A DNA stretch of 58,120 nucleotides from Clostridia bacterium (GTDB lineage: Bacteria; Bacillota_A; Clostridia; Christensenellales; Aristaeellaceae): contig JAGBBE010000196.1 in assembly GCA_017938645.1 (NCBI GenBank), forward strand, positions 1 through 58,120, written 5' to 3'. Under the pieces are notes generated by a model that saw only the letters and a list, made by a program, of their open reading frames with translations, made no database searches and was not told the origin of the DNA. The first letter of the stretch is position 1. Each line of letters begins with the position of its first letter. Below are positions 45,490 through 54,354 of the stretch, in pieces. A program made the position numbers and the translations under genes.

Positions 45490-45506
45490 CCCGTTCATCC
45501 TTTCAG

Positions 45507-45539
45507 CCCGCCGGAGTACAGCGCTCCGGCGGGTTTTGT
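45507..45539 (+). terminator. Terminator after the UroD-family gene
   Basis: Stem CCCGCCGGAG / CTCCGGCGGG with a seven-base loop, then TTTTG. Confidence 0.88.
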
Positions 45540-45549
45540 ATGCGCCTTG

Positions 45550-45579
45550 TTGACGTTTGATTGTTACAAGTGTTATGAT
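45550..45579 (+). promoter_or_regulatory. Promoter of the AlkX/YcaQ-like gene
   Basis: TTGACG (45550-45555), 18-base spacer, TATGAT (45574-45579), 34 bases before the start codon. Confidence 0.65.
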
Positions 45580-45612
45580 GAATAAACAACCATTGCAGAG
45601 GGGCGACCAACC

Positions 45613-46800
45613 ATGCAGCAGATCACCAAAGAGCAGGCATGCCGGTACATGCTGGCCAAAAACGGTCTTCTTGGCGCGCATATTTTCCGCGGCGAAGACG
45701 GTCTGATCGACTATGTGCATCAGGCAGGCTGTGTGCAGTTCGACCCGGTGGATGTGTGCGGCCGCAGCCACGAGCTGGCGTTTCTGGCGCGCGTGAAGGG
45801 TTTCACGCATGAAATGCTGTATTCGCTTTTGTATGAAAAACGGCAGCTGATTGATTTCTTCGACAAAAACATGTGCATCATGGCCGTAGAGGACTGGCCG
45901 CATCTGAGCTTTGTGCGCGAGAGTTTCCGCCGTCAGACGCGTTCGCGCGAGGCGGTTGATCCCATTGCCGGTGAAATTCTTGCACTCGTTCACGAAAACG
46001 GGCATATGTCAGCCAGAGAGCTGGACATGAAAGAAAAGGCCGACTGGTACTGGAGCTCGTCCAGTCTGGGCCGCGTGGCGCTGGAGACGCTGTATTTCCG
46101 CGGCGATCTGGTGATTCATCACAAAACCGGTACCATCAAAAGCTATGCGCTTGCCTCTGACTGCCTGCCTGAGGAGCTTCTCAGCGCGCCGTCTCCGTTC
46201 CGCAACGATCTGCAGCGGCAGATGTGGCAGGTCATGCGCCGCATCGGCGCGGTCGGCATGCTGTGGAATGCGCCCAGCGACGCATGGCTGGGAGTCGATG
46301 GGCTTAATATGCAGTCCCGAAACGAGGTCTTCCGCGCGCTGGAGGAGCTTCGGGTGATCGCTCCGGTGCAGGTGGAAGGCATTCCGAAACCGTTGTATGT
46401 GCAGACGGAGGACTTCGACCTGCTCATGCGCTGCCGGGAGCCCATCACCTCCGAAAAACGCGCCCGTCTGCTTGCGCCGCTGGACTGCATGCTGTGGGAC
46501 CGCAAGCTCATCGCCTCTTTGTTTGACTTCAGCTATAAATGGGAGATCTATACACCCGAGGATCAGCGGCACTATGGCTACTATGTGCTGCCCGTGCTCT
46601 ATGACGAGGGTTTCATCGGCCGCATCGAGCCTGTGTGTGACCGCCGCGCCGACGCGCTGGTGGTGCGCAGATTCTGGCCGGAAGCGGGCAAAAAGATCAG
46701 CAATCGCTGCCTGTGGGACGTCGAGGATGCTCTCAACGACCTGCGCCGCTTCCACGGGCTGAGCCGGCTGGTGTTTCTGGACGGCTGGATGCAGTCTTAA
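45613..46800 (+). CDS. Winged-helix DNA glycosylase family protein (HTH_42; AlkX/YcaQ type)
   Basis: A 395-residue protein of the AlkZ/AlkX (YcaQ) superfamily of tandem winged-helix DNA glycosylases, which unhook interstrand crosslinks. The catalytic Q-x-D motif typical of the AlkX branch is seen as CVQFDPVD near residue 42. Other family features are MLYSLLYEKRQLIDFFDKNMCIM, RLLAPLDCMLWDRK and YYVLPVLYDEGFIGRIEP. The start ATG follows GAGGGGCGACC. It is monocistronic. Crosslink repair is inferred from the family. Confidence 0.82.
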   Translation: MQQITKEQACRYMLAKNGLLGAHIFRGEDGLIDYVHQAGCVQFDPVDVCGRSHELAFLARVKGFTHEMLYSLLYEKRQLIDFFDKNMCIMAVEDWPHLSFVRESFRRQTRSREAVDPIAGEILALVHENGHMSARELDMKEKADWYWSSSSLGRVALETLYFRGDLVIHHKTGTIKSYALASDCLPEELLSAPSPFRNDLQRQMWQVMRRIGAVGMLWNAPSDAWLGVDGLNMQSRNEVFRALEELRVIAPVQVEGIPKPLYVQTEDFDLLMRCREPITSEKRARLLAPLDCMLWDRKLIASLFDFSYKWEIYTPEDQRHYGYYVLPVLYDEGFIGRIEPVCDRRADALVVRRFWPEAGKKISNRCLWDVEDALNDLRRFHGLSRLVFLDGWMQS

Positions 46801-46834
46801 GTGCAAAGATTGCGCATGCAGAATATACCAAGCA

Positions 46835-46863
46835 TTGAAATTTCAGCGATGACATTGTATAAT
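46835..46863 (+). promoter_or_regulatory. Promoter of the pseudo-receiver/SPFH unit
   Basis: TTGAAA (46835-46840), 17-base spacer, TATAAT (46858-46863), about 44 bases before the GTG start. Confidence 0.75.
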
Positions 46864-46906
46864 ATTTGTGTCTCCCCTACAACCAATGACATTTGGAGGT
46901 AAATGA

Positions 46907-47698
46907 GTGTACAGGCTGTTGATCGTCACGGACGCCCAGAGCATGAAAGACAGGCTGGAAGCCATGCAGGGATGGGAACGCCTTGGTTTCAAGCCGCCGC
47001 GTATCCGCACCAGCATGGCGGATGCAGTCGATTGCATCCATCGTCATCATATTGATGCCATTGCTGTGGATGAAAACCCGGCGTTTGACGGATTTCTTGC
47101 TTATCTGGATGAACACTTTCCCAACGTACCTCTATTTCAGATTTCCCCCAGCGACGAAGAACAGCTTGTGGTTCTTCGCGAGCTTTCCAGCCTGCTCAGC
47201 CGCCTGAAGGCCGACGACACCAACGACGACTACGACGAAGCCGCCCGCATGCAGGAATACCGCGAGCGCTGGCTTAAGAAGCTCATCGGCGGCGTGGTTC
47301 CCAGCTGCGAGGATCTCAGGCGCAGCCTCAGGCTGTACCGTTGCAGCGAACGCATGGATGTGCCCTGCGTGCTGGCAAGGCTGGAAATGCCTCAGGACGA
47401 CGGCTTCCTCTCCGGCCGCTGGCACTACGGCAGCGAGCGTCTGGAGGTGGCTCTTCGCAACTTCTTCGGCTATCAGCACGATCACATGCTCCTGCATGTA
47501 GCGGTCGTTTCGCCTCAGGAGGTTCGCGTTCTGTGCTATCCTGCCGACGGCGAGGTCATCAGCGAGAACGCCGCCTTCACCTACGTTCAGGAAACTGCTG
47601 AACAGATCGATCACTACCTCGGCCTGTCCATGAAGGTGCTGGATGTGCGCCGCGTGCCGGGTCTGAACGCTTTTGTCACTGAAAACAATGCGCACTGA
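46907..47698 (+). CDS. Pseudo-receiver domain protein without a recognisable output domain
   Basis: A 263-residue protein whose first 110 residues resemble the receiver domain of YesN-type response regulators (MYRLLIVTDAQSMKDRLEAM, WERLGF). The acidic pocket is reduced to TDA and the phospho-acceptor strand reads AIAVDENPAF. YesN proteins end in an AraC helix-turn-helix; here the rest (about 120-263) has no such motif and contains EYRERWLKKLIGGVVPS and RCSERMDVPCVLARLE, like the linker domain of those regulators. It starts with GTG eight bases after GGAGGT. The SPFH gene follows after 20 bases, so a shared task is likely. Function is unknown. Confidence 0.7.
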   Translation: MYRLLIVTDAQSMKDRLEAMQGWERLGFKPPRIRTSMADAVDCIHRHHIDAIAVDENPAFDGFLAYLDEHFPNVPLFQISPSDEEQLVVLRELSSLLSRLKADDTNDDYDEAARMQEYRERWLKKLIGGVVPSCEDLRRSLRLYRCSERMDVPCVLARLEMPQDDGFLSGRWHYGSERLEVALRNFFGYQHDHMLLHVAVVSPQEVRVLCYPADGEVISENAAFTYVQETAEQIDHYLGLSMKVLDVRRVPGLNAFVTENNAH

Positions 47699-47718
47699 GC
47701 GCCGAAAGGAGAACGCCT

Positions 47719-48783
47719 ATGGGCATCTTTGATCTTGTCAGAGGTCAGCTGATTGACGTTATCGAGTGGACCGACGACAGCCGCGACACCATGGTATACA
47801 AGTATGACATGAACGGCAAGGAAATCATGATGGGCGCACAGCTGACTGTGCGCGAAAGCCAGACCGCCGTATTTGTCAACGAGGGCCAGCTGGCCGACGT
47901 CTTCACCCCCGGCCGCTACGAGCTGACCACCCAGAACATGCCTGTGCTGACCGCCCTCAAGGCGTGGAAGTTCGGCTTCAACTCGCCCTTCAAGAGCGAT
48001 GTGTACTTCGTCAACACCCGCCAGTTCACCGACTGCAAGTGGGGCACCGCCAATCCTGTGATGATGCGCGACGCCGAGTTCGGCATGATCCGTATCCGCG
48101 CCTTCGGCTCCTACGCCTTCCGCGTCAAGGATCCCGCCGTGTTCATGCGCGAGGTCTTCGGCACCAGCTCCCTGTTCACCGTTTCCGGCGTTGAAGGCCA
48201 GATCAAGTCCATCGTGGTCAGCGGCCTGAGCGACGCCATTGCCCAGAGCAAGATTCCCGCGCTGGATCTGGCTGCCAACTACATGGAGCTCAGCCAGTAT
48301 GTGCTGCAGACCCTCAATCCCAAGGTTGAGGCCCTGGGCCTGACGCTGAGCAACTTCGTCATCGAAAACATCTCCCTGCCCGAAGAGGTTGAAAAGGCCA
48401 TGGACCGCCGCACCTCCATGGGCGTTGTGGGCGATCTGAACCGCTACACCCAGTTCCAGGCCGCTGAAGCCATGCGCGAAGCCGCCAACAACGAGGGCGG
48501 CGGAAACATGGCCGGCATGGGCGTTGGCATGGGCGCCGCCGCCATGATGGGCCAGATGTTCAGCCAGAGCATGGGTTCCTTCCAGCAGCCCCAGCAGGTT
48601 CAGCCCGCCGCTCCTGCCGCCGCGCAGAAGACCTGCTCCGCCTGCGGCGCCTCCATCGCCCAGAGCAGCAAGTTCTGCCCTGAGTGCGGCGCGCAGCAGA
48701 ACACCGCCCGTTTCTGCGCCGAATGCGGCACCAAGCTCGAAGCCGGCGCCAAGTTCTGCCCCGAATGCGGCACCAGAGCCTGA
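47719..48783 (+). CDS. SPFH-domain protein with C-terminal zinc ribbons (YdjI/virion-core-like)
   Basis: A 354-residue protein. Residues about 1-245 form an SPFH/band-7-like domain of the YdjI type (GIFDLVRGQLIDVIEW, VFVNEGQLADVFTPGRYEL, GSYAFRVKDPAVFMREVFG). A Gly/Met-rich linker (GMGVGMGAAAMMGQMF) and a Gln/Pro segment lead to two tandem zinc ribbons with four CxxC pairs (CSACG, FCPECG, FCAECG, FCPECG). The N-terminus is not a typical membrane anchor. Bacillus YdjI works with a PspA homologue at stressed membranes; a similar role is inferred here. It is co-transcribed with the pseudo-receiver gene. Confidence 0.85.
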   Translation: MGIFDLVRGQLIDVIEWTDDSRDTMVYKYDMNGKEIMMGAQLTVRESQTAVFVNEGQLADVFTPGRYELTTQNMPVLTALKAWKFGFNSPFKSDVYFVNTRQFTDCKWGTANPVMMRDAEFGMIRIRAFGSYAFRVKDPAVFMREVFGTSSLFTVSGVEGQIKSIVVSGLSDAIAQSKIPALDLAANYMELSQYVLQTLNPKVEALGLTLSNFVIENISLPEEVEKAMDRRTSMGVVGDLNRYTQFQAAEAMREAANNEGGGNMAGMGVGMGAAAMMGQMFSQSMGSFQQPQQVQPAAPAAAQKTCSACGASIAQSSKFCPECGAQQNTARFCAECGTKLEAGAKFCPECGTRA

Positions 48784-48807
48784 CGCGCTGATTCAAAGCA
48801 TTTCACC

Positions 48808-48843
48808 GAGGCATCCACTTTGCGTGGATGCCTCGTTTTTTTA
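48808..48843 (+). terminator. Terminator after the SPFH gene
   Basis: Perfect 11-base stem GAGGCATCCAC / GTGGATGCCTC with a five-base loop, then GTTTTTTT. Confidence 0.92.
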
Positions 48844-48938
48844 CACAAAAAGTTCACATGATCATCATGCGTTCCAAACGAACCTCCGCTACAGTAAAAC
48901 AGGCTTCCCAATCAACCTGTTTTTCAAGGAGGATATGC

Positions 48939-50543
48939 ATGAAGAAGTTTTTTGTCTTCCTGCTGGTTCTGGCGCTTCTGGGCGGAGGCGGATACTATGG
49001 CTGGCAGTACTATCAGCAGCATTATGCCCAGCCTGTTTCGTCCGCAGTCCGACCGTCCTACACCGAATACACCATCGGCCGCGGAAACCTCAGCAAAACC
49101 GTAACCGGCACCGGCACTCTGTCCATTGCCCGTACAGAGGAGATTGTGCTGCCCTACGCCGTTACTGTTACGGAAACGCTGACCGAGGAGGGTGAAAACG
49201 TAACGGCGGGTCAGCCTTTGATGAAAATTGATACCGCCGCGCTTCAGACGGCCATCGACACCCTGCAGACCGAGCTTGAAACCACCGAAAGCGAACTGTC
49301 CACGCTGGCGGATGATTATGTCAACGCCAAGTACCTCAAGCTCACCATCGACGGCGTGGTGAAGGAAGTATACATTTCCAACGGCCAGTACATTCAGGAC
49401 GTCATGGCCGAGCGCGGAAGCATCGCCTTGATGTCGCTCGACGGCAAGATGTACGTCAACATTCCCGTGCAGGAAGGCATGAAGATCTCCTCTGCAGCCA
49501 CAGTCATCGTTGGAAACCGCTATCTGGAGGCGGTTGTGCGCAGCATTGAGGACGGCATGGCGATGATCACCTTCTCCGACCAGTATGCCGCGCAGGGAGA
49601 AGTGGTCAAGGTGCGCTACAAGCAGGAAATCGTTGCAGAAGCACCCGCCTACATCCATATGCCCTATTACGTCACCACAAACGAGCAGGGCTACATCGAG
49701 CTGGTGAACCTGGAGGAAAACATCCGCAAGTACTCCGGCAACCGGATCTGCTACATCATCAACATTCCCATGTCCTCCACCTACACCGCGCTGGAAAAAA
49801 CACGCGAAAAGCAGATGGCCCAGCTTAATGAAATGAAGGCGCTTCTTGCCACAGGCACCATCAACGCACCAGCGGACGGCATCGTCTCTTCCGTGGTTGC
49901 AGCGTCCGCTACCGAGCAGGCCGCTTATACCGTTCTCTCTTCGCTCTATGTGGGCGATGAAAAAGAGATGGTCATCAGTGTGGATGAGCTTGACATCATT
50001 TCCGTGGCAGTGGGTCAGAACGTGGACATCGCCATGGACGCCATTGAGGACAAGACCTATCCTGCGACTGTCAGCAAGGTCAGTCAGATCGGCACAGCCT
50101 CCGGCGGCGTGACAGTGTATAACGTCACACTCACCATCGACGGCGATGAACGGCTGAAGTTTGGCATGAACGGCACTGCCACAATTCACATTGAGGAGAT
50201 CACCGACGCACTGCTGGTACCTCTCACGGCACTCAATACCTCGCGCGGCCAAAGCTATGTATGGGTCAAAAACGCAGATGCCTCCGGCGACGATCCCGGT
50301 GTACGCACCAGCATTGAAACAGGCCTGAGCAGCGAGGACTATGCACAGGTGCTCAGCGGACTGAACGAAGGCGACGTCATCCTCATCACCCGCGAAAGCT
50401 CCGACGACAGCTCCTCTCGTTCTCCCTTTGGCAACATGGGCGGAGGCGGAATGATGAACTTCGGCGGCATGGGCGGAGGCGCTATGCCCAGCATGCCCTC
50501 CGGCGGCGGGAACGGCGGAAACCGCGGCGGAAATCGTCCCTGA
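48939..50543 (+). CDS. HlyD/MacA-type efflux adaptor protein
   Basis: A 534-residue membrane-anchored adaptor. Residues 5-22 form the anchor (FVFLLVLALLGGGGYYGW). A barrel-lipoyl pattern follows: IGRGNLSKTVTGTGTL, a short coiled-coil-prone stretch LQTELETTESELSTLADDY, and a second lipoyl half after residue 300 (GTINAPADGIVSSVV). The C-terminal part includes LKFGMNGTATIHIEE and the family motif LLVPLTAL. An unusual insert sits in the middle (about 130-290). The tail is Gly/Met/Pro-rich (GGGGMMNFGGMGGG). It joins the MacB-like ATPase and permease to export a peptide or drug. The start is ATG 48939 after AAGGAGG. Confidence 0.88.
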   Translation: MKKFFVFLLVLALLGGGGYYGWQYYQQHYAQPVSSAVRPSYTEYTIGRGNLSKTVTGTGTLSIARTEEIVLPYAVTVTETLTEEGENVTAGQPLMKIDTAALQTAIDTLQTELETTESELSTLADDYVNAKYLKLTIDGVVKEVYISNGQYIQDVMAERGSIALMSLDGKMYVNIPVQEGMKISSAATVIVGNRYLEAVVRSIEDGMAMITFSDQYAAQGEVVKVRYKQEIVAEAPAYIHMPYYVTTNEQGYIELVNLEENIRKYSGNRICYIINIPMSSTYTALEKTREKQMAQLNEMKALLATGTINAPADGIVSSVVAASATEQAAYTVLSSLYVGDEKEMVISVDELDIISVAVGQNVDIAMDAIEDKTYPATVSKVSQIGTASGGVTVYNVTLTIDGDERLKFGMNGTATIHIEEITDALLVPLTALNTSRGQSYVWVKNADASGDDPGVRTSIETGLSSEDYAQVLSGLNEGDVILITRESSDDSSSRSPFGNMGGGGMMNFGGMGGGAMPSMPSGGGNGGNRGGNRP

Positions 50544-50558
50544 CGGAGGTGGCGTGAT

Positions 50559-51260
50559 ATGATCGATATGACCGACGTGGTCAAGCGCTACACTTTGGGC
50601 GGAGAAACCATCTATGCGCTCAATCACGTGTCGCTGCATGTGGATGCAGGCGAGTATGTCGCCATCATTGGCCCTTCCGGCTCCGGCAAATCCACGCTGA
50701 TGAACATCATCGGCTGTCTGGATCAGGCCGACAGCGGCACCTACATTCTCAACGGCAAACCCATCAAAAAATACCGCGAACGCCAGCTGGCGCGCATCCG
50801 CAACCGCCAGATCGGCTTTATCTTTCAGGGCTTCAACCTGCTGCCAAAGCTGTCTGCATTTGAAAACGTGGAGCTGCCCATGGTCTATCAGGGCATCCGT
50901 GCCTCCGAGCGCAAACGGATGGCGCGCGAGGCGCTCCAGCGCGTGGGTCTTGGCGACCGCATGAAGCACCGGCCCAATCAGCTTTCCGGCGGTCAGCAGC
51001 AGCGCTGTGCCATCGCCCGTGCGCTTGCGGTGAAGCCTTCGCTGATTCTGGCCGACGAGCCCACCGGCAATCTGGACAAGAAGACCGGACGTGAAATCAT
51101 GCAGATGTTCGACGAGCTGCACAGGGCCGGCAACACCATCGTACTGATCACGCACGACAACAAGGTGGCTCAGTGCGCCCAGCGCATCATCCGCATTGAG
51201 GATGGTAAACTATATGAGAACCAGGAGGTGCCGGACGATGATGCTGTTCCAGTCGTTTAA
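50559..51260 (+). CDS. MacB-type ABC exporter ATP-binding protein
   Basis: A 233-residue ATPase of the LolD/MacB family. Walker [11 protein letters not shown]-loop [14 protein letters not shown], signature [15 protein letters not shown], Walker [13 protein letters not shown] and the H-loop LITHD are intact. It starts 15 bases after the adaptor gene and overlaps the permease start by 23 bases. Confidence 0.94.
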   Translation: MIDMTDVVKRYTLGGETIYALNHVSLHVDAGEYVAIIGPSGSGKSTLMNIIGCLDQADSGTYILNGKPIKKYRERQLARIRNRQIGFIFQGFNLLPKLSAFENVELPMVYQGIRASERKRMAREALQRVGLGDRMKHRPNQLSGGQQQRCAIARALAVKPSLILADEPTGNLDKKTGREIMQMFDELHRAGNTIVLITHDNKVAQCAQRIIRIEDGKLYENQEVPDDDAVPVV

Positions 51261-52428
51261 GATGGCGCTGAAGGCCATCGCCGGCAACAAGATGCGCTCC
51301 TTCCTCACCATTCTGGGCGTGGTGATCGGCGTAGTGGCCATCGTGGTGCTGGTTTCCATCGGCCAGGGTGCAAACTCCTCCGTGGTGGAAAGCATCGAGG
51401 GCATGGGCACCAATCTGATCACCGCCACCATCACCGCCCGTCGCATGAACCCGGTGGACATGGACGGGCTCAACGAACTGATGCACAATCCCTTCATTGC
51501 GCACGTCGCACCTACTGCCAGCGTCAGCGGCACGGTCAAGGCCGGAAATGCCACCTACGACGACGGTTCCGTTATGGGCACAACACCGGGCTATGATCAG
51601 ATCCGCGGCTGGGAAATAGCCGAGGGACGTTTTCTCACACAGCCCGACATCGACAACCGCAGCTTTGTGGCGGTCATCGGTTCTGAAGCGGCCACGGAGA
51701 TGTATGGCACCACTCACGCTGTTGGAGAAACCTTCTCGCTCTCCGGCTATACCCTCACCGTGGTCGGCGTGCTGGAAACCATCGGCGAAAGCGCCTCCGG
51801 CAGCAGCGACAATCAGGTTATCATCCCCTTTTCGCTGGCACAGCGCCTGTCGCAAACCACGAGCATCTCCTCGTTTTACATTTCTGCCGTCTCCTCCGAC
51901 ACCGTGGAAATGGCGCAGGCAGCGGTGGAGAGCTATCTGGAGGACGCCTTTGCCAACTACACCACCTCCAGCTGGGGCACGCAGTACCGCGTGTACAACC
52001 AGACCGAAATGCTCGACACCCTGAGTGAAACCACGCAGACGCTTACGCTGATGCTGGGCGGCATTGCGGCGATTTCGCTGCTGGTGGGCGGCATCGGCAT
52101 CATGAACATCATGCTGGTGTCCGTAAGCGAGCGCACGCGTGAGATCGGCATCCGCAAAGCCATCGGCGCTGCACGCGGCAATATCCTGATGCAGTTTCTC
52201 ATCGAGTCGCTGGTGGTGAGCCTGATGGGCGGCGTACTGGGGCTGCTGATTTCCATGGGCGCAGTGCACTTCCTTGCGCCGGTTCTGGACATGACGCTGG
52301 AAATCCCGGTGGATGTGGCATGGCTTGCCATTGGATTTTCCGTGTTCATCGGCGTGGTCTTCGGCATGTATCCGGCCAACAAGGCCAGCAAACTCAAACC
52401 CATCGACGCGCTTCACTACGAAGGCTGA
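51238..52428 (+). CDS. MacB-type ABC exporter permease
   Basis: A 396-residue FtsX/MacB-family permease. An N-terminal membrane segment (FLTILGVVIGVVAIVVLVSIG) is followed by a large outside MacB_PCD domain (to about residue 270), then three membrane segments including LLVGGIGIMNIMLVSVSERTREIGI, a family hallmark, and the last VAWLAIGFSVFIGVVFGMYPANKASKL. The start ATG 51238 lies eight bases after AGGAGGT. With the adaptor and ATPase it forms a tripartite exporter. Confidence 0.93.
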   Translation: MMLFQSFKMALKAIAGNKMRSFLTILGVVIGVVAIVVLVSIGQGANSSVVESIEGMGTNLITATITARRMNPVDMDGLNELMHNPFIAHVAPTASVSGTVKAGNATYDDGSVMGTTPGYDQIRGWEIAEGRFLTQPDIDNRSFVAVIGSEAATEMYGTTHAVGETFSLSGYTLTVVGVLETIGESASGSSDNQVIIPFSLAQRLSQTTSISSFYISAVSSDTVEMAQAAVESYLEDAFANYTTSSWGTQYRVYNQTEMLDTLSETTQTLTLMLGGIAAISLLVGGIGIMNIMLVSVSERTREIGIRKAIGAARGNILMQFLIESLVVSLMGGVLGLLISMGAVHFLAPVLDMTLEIPVDVAWLAIGFSVFIGVVFGMYPANKASKLKPIDALHYEG

Positions 52429-52444
52429 ATCAATCCCCTCTTTT

Positions 52445-52473
52445 CCGCGCATGCTACCGCGTGCGCGGTTTTT
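52445..52473 (+). terminator. Terminator of the MacAB-type operon
   Basis: Stem CCGCGCA / TGCGCGG with a ten-base loop, then TTTTT. It lies only 25 bases before the gpr start, so the gpr promoter must overlap it. Confidence 0.82.
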
Positions 52474-52497
52474 GTGTGCGCGGAAAGGATGAGGTTC

Positions 52498-53424
52498 ATG
52501 CGCGGATTTCGCACCGACCTTGCGATGGAATGTCTGGATCAGAATACCGAAGGGCTGAAAGGAGTGCGGGTGCGCACGCATCAGATCGGCGGCGTAACGC
52601 ACACGCGCATCCGCATCGAGGACGAGCAGGCCGCCGAACTGCTTGGACGGCGCAGAGGCGAATACATCACCGTAGAGTGTGCCGACCTGCCTCAGTGCGA
52701 CGCCAAAAAGCGCGGATTGCTTGCGCGCATGGTGGCGCTGGGCGTACGCGGCATGCTGCCGCCGGACGGCGAAGTGCTGGTGGTCGGCCTTGGCAACCGC
52801 AATGTCACAGCGGACGCACTGGGCACGCGCGTGGTGGAGCGGATGCTGGTAACGCGCCATCTGCAGCAGGCCATGGTGGAAGAGCTCAAAGGCAGGCTGC
52901 GAGGTGTGAGCGCCATCGCCCCCGGTGTTCTGGGGCTTACAGGCATTGAGACGGCGGAGCTGTGCCGCGGGCTGGTCAGGCATGTGCGCCCGCAGGCTGT
53001 GGTGGCCATTGACGCATTGGCGGCCTTTGAAAGCGGACGCATCTGCACCACCGTGCAGATCACCGACACCGGCATCCAGCCCGGCAGTGGCGTGGGCAAT
53101 CACCGGCTGGGGCTCACGCAAGAAACGCTGGGCGTAAAGGTCATTGCCGTGGGCGTACCCATGGTGGTCTACGCCTCCACCATCGCCCGCGACGCCATGG
53201 CGCGGCTTATTCATGACTATGGCATGCTGGAGCCGGGCCGCGAACATGCAGCTGACCGGCTGCTTCATCAGGTGACAGACGGTTTTCTGGGCGACATGGT
53301 CGTAACGCCGCGTGAAATTGACGAGCTGGTGCTCAGCGTGGCTGATCTGATCGCCGACGGGCTGAATCAGGCACTTCAGCCGGCACTGGATGCAGATACC
53401 CTGCATAGTTACCTGCATATCTAG
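52498..53424 (+). CDS. gpr: Germination protease (GPR endopeptidase)
   Basis: A 308-residue aspartic-like protease that degrades small acid-soluble spore proteins during germination. The N-terminus FRTDLAMECLD matches the propeptide region, and GEVLVVGLGNRNVTADALGTRVV, APGVLGLTGIETAEL, AIDALAA and ITDTGIQPGSGVGNHR are GPR hallmarks. The start chosen is ATG 52498, nine bases after AAAGG; an ATG nine bases upstream is possible. spoIIP follows, as in many spore formers. Expression would be forespore-specific (sigma F/G), but no clear promoter was recognised. Confidence 0.95.
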   Translation: MRGFRTDLAMECLDQNTEGLKGVRVRTHQIGGVTHTRIRIEDEQAAELLGRRRGEYITVECADLPQCDAKKRGLLARMVALGVRGMLPPDGEVLVVGLGNRNVTADALGTRVVERMLVTRHLQQAMVEELKGRLRGVSAIAPGVLGLTGIETAELCRGLVRHVRPQAVVAIDALAAFESGRICTTVQITDTGIQPGSGVGNHRLGLTQETLGVKVIAVGVPMVVYASTIARDAMARLIHDYGMLEPGREHAADRLLHQVTDGFLGDMVVTPREIDELVLSVADLIADGLNQALQPALDADTLHSYLHI

Positions 53425-53454
53425 CATATCCTTCCGGGAAGGATGGTGCCGGAT

Positions 53455-54297
53455 ATGGATTCAAAATGGATTTGTGCAATACTGGCTTCACTTGTGACGG
53501 GTATCTGTCTGGGTGTCTATGCGCCCCGAATGCCTGTGGAGGAGCCTGCCGCGGCTGTTTTTGCGCCGCAGATGGAGGAAAACCTGTTCGCCATGGATGC
53601 GCCTGTGTCCGGGGATGGCTTTGCCATCGAGGTCATCGGCATGCAGACGCCTACGCCTCCCAAAAAGGTGCTGATCTATCACACCCACACCTACGAGGCC
53701 TTTGAGCAAACGTCCGACCGTTACCGCGAAACCGAAAAATGGCGCACAGCGGACAGCGAGCACAACGTCGTGCGCGTTGGCGAAGAGCTCGCGGCGCTTC
53801 TGCGCAGCCACGGCATGGAGGTTGTACACGACCAGACCGCCTTTGAACCGCCGACTCTGAGCTCAGCCTACGTGCGCTCGCTGGGCATGCTGGAAAAGCG
53901 TGCTTCAGCAGGTGAAACGTACGACCTCTACATTGATCTGCACCGCGACGCGTACGCAGCCTCCTCTGCAGGTCCGAACACGGTGAACATCGGCGGCGTG
54001 AACGCAGCCCGGCTGATGCTTCTCATCGGCAAAGGCGAAGGCCAGACCGGTCAGGGCTTTGACGTCAGGCCCGACTGGGAGAGCAATCTGGCGATTGCGC
54101 AGAGCGTGACTGATCTGATCAACGAGCAGGCCAAAGGACTTTGCCGCGACGTATGCATCAAGTCTGGACGATTCAATCAGCATATAGCCAAAGGATGTAT
54201 TCTGATTGAGGCCGGAAACAACAAAAACACGCTCGCCGAGGTGCTGGCCGCCATGCCCTATCTGGCGGATGCGATTGTACAGGCAATGGAAGAATAA
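53455..54297 (+). CDS. spoIIP: Stage II sporulation protein P (amidase/endopeptidase of engulfment)
   Basis: A 280-residue SpoIIP. An N-terminal membrane anchor (WICAILASLVTGICLGVY) is followed by a spacer and the catalytic domain: KKVLIYHTHTYEAF with the zinc His, YRETEKWRTADSEHNVVRVGEEL, LYIDLHRDA and the Glu in CILIEAGNNKNTLAE. It degrades septal peptidoglycan with SpoIID and SpoIIM to let the mother cell engulf the forespore. The start is uncertain: ATG 53443 abuts the AAGG site, so ATG 53455 is preferred. It is 30 bases after gpr. Confidence 0.92.
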   Translation: MDSKWICAILASLVTGICLGVYAPRMPVEEPAAAVFAPQMEENLFAMDAPVSGDGFAIEVIGMQTPTPPKKVLIYHTHTYEAFEQTSDRYRETEKWRTADSEHNVVRVGEELAALLRSHGMEVVHDQTAFEPPTLSSAYVRSLGMLEKRASAGETYDLYIDLHRDAYAASSAGPNTVNIGGVNAARLMLLIGKGEGQTGQGFDVRPDWESNLAIAQSVTDLINEQAKGLCRDVCIKSGRFNQHIAKGCILIEAGNNKNTLAEVLAAMPYLADAIVQAMEE

Positions 54298-54305
54298 TGG
54301 CACAC

Positions 54306-54340
54306 ACACAAAACCAGCCGCCGGCATGGCCGACGGCTGG
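54306..54340 (-). terminator. Terminator of the leftward MBL-fold gene
   Basis: Read leftward: CCAGCCGTCGGC, loop CAT, GCCGGCGGCTGG (one mismatch), then TTTTGTG. It may also end spoIIP transcription. Confidence 0.75.
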
Positions 54341-54354
54341 AAGAAACTATCCAA

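Noticed and set aside
48864..48938. Longer N-terminus for the MacA-type adaptor
   Set aside because: The upstream in-frame sequence lacks a ribosome site and would place the membrane anchor 37 residues in; ATG 48939 directly follows AAGGAGG.
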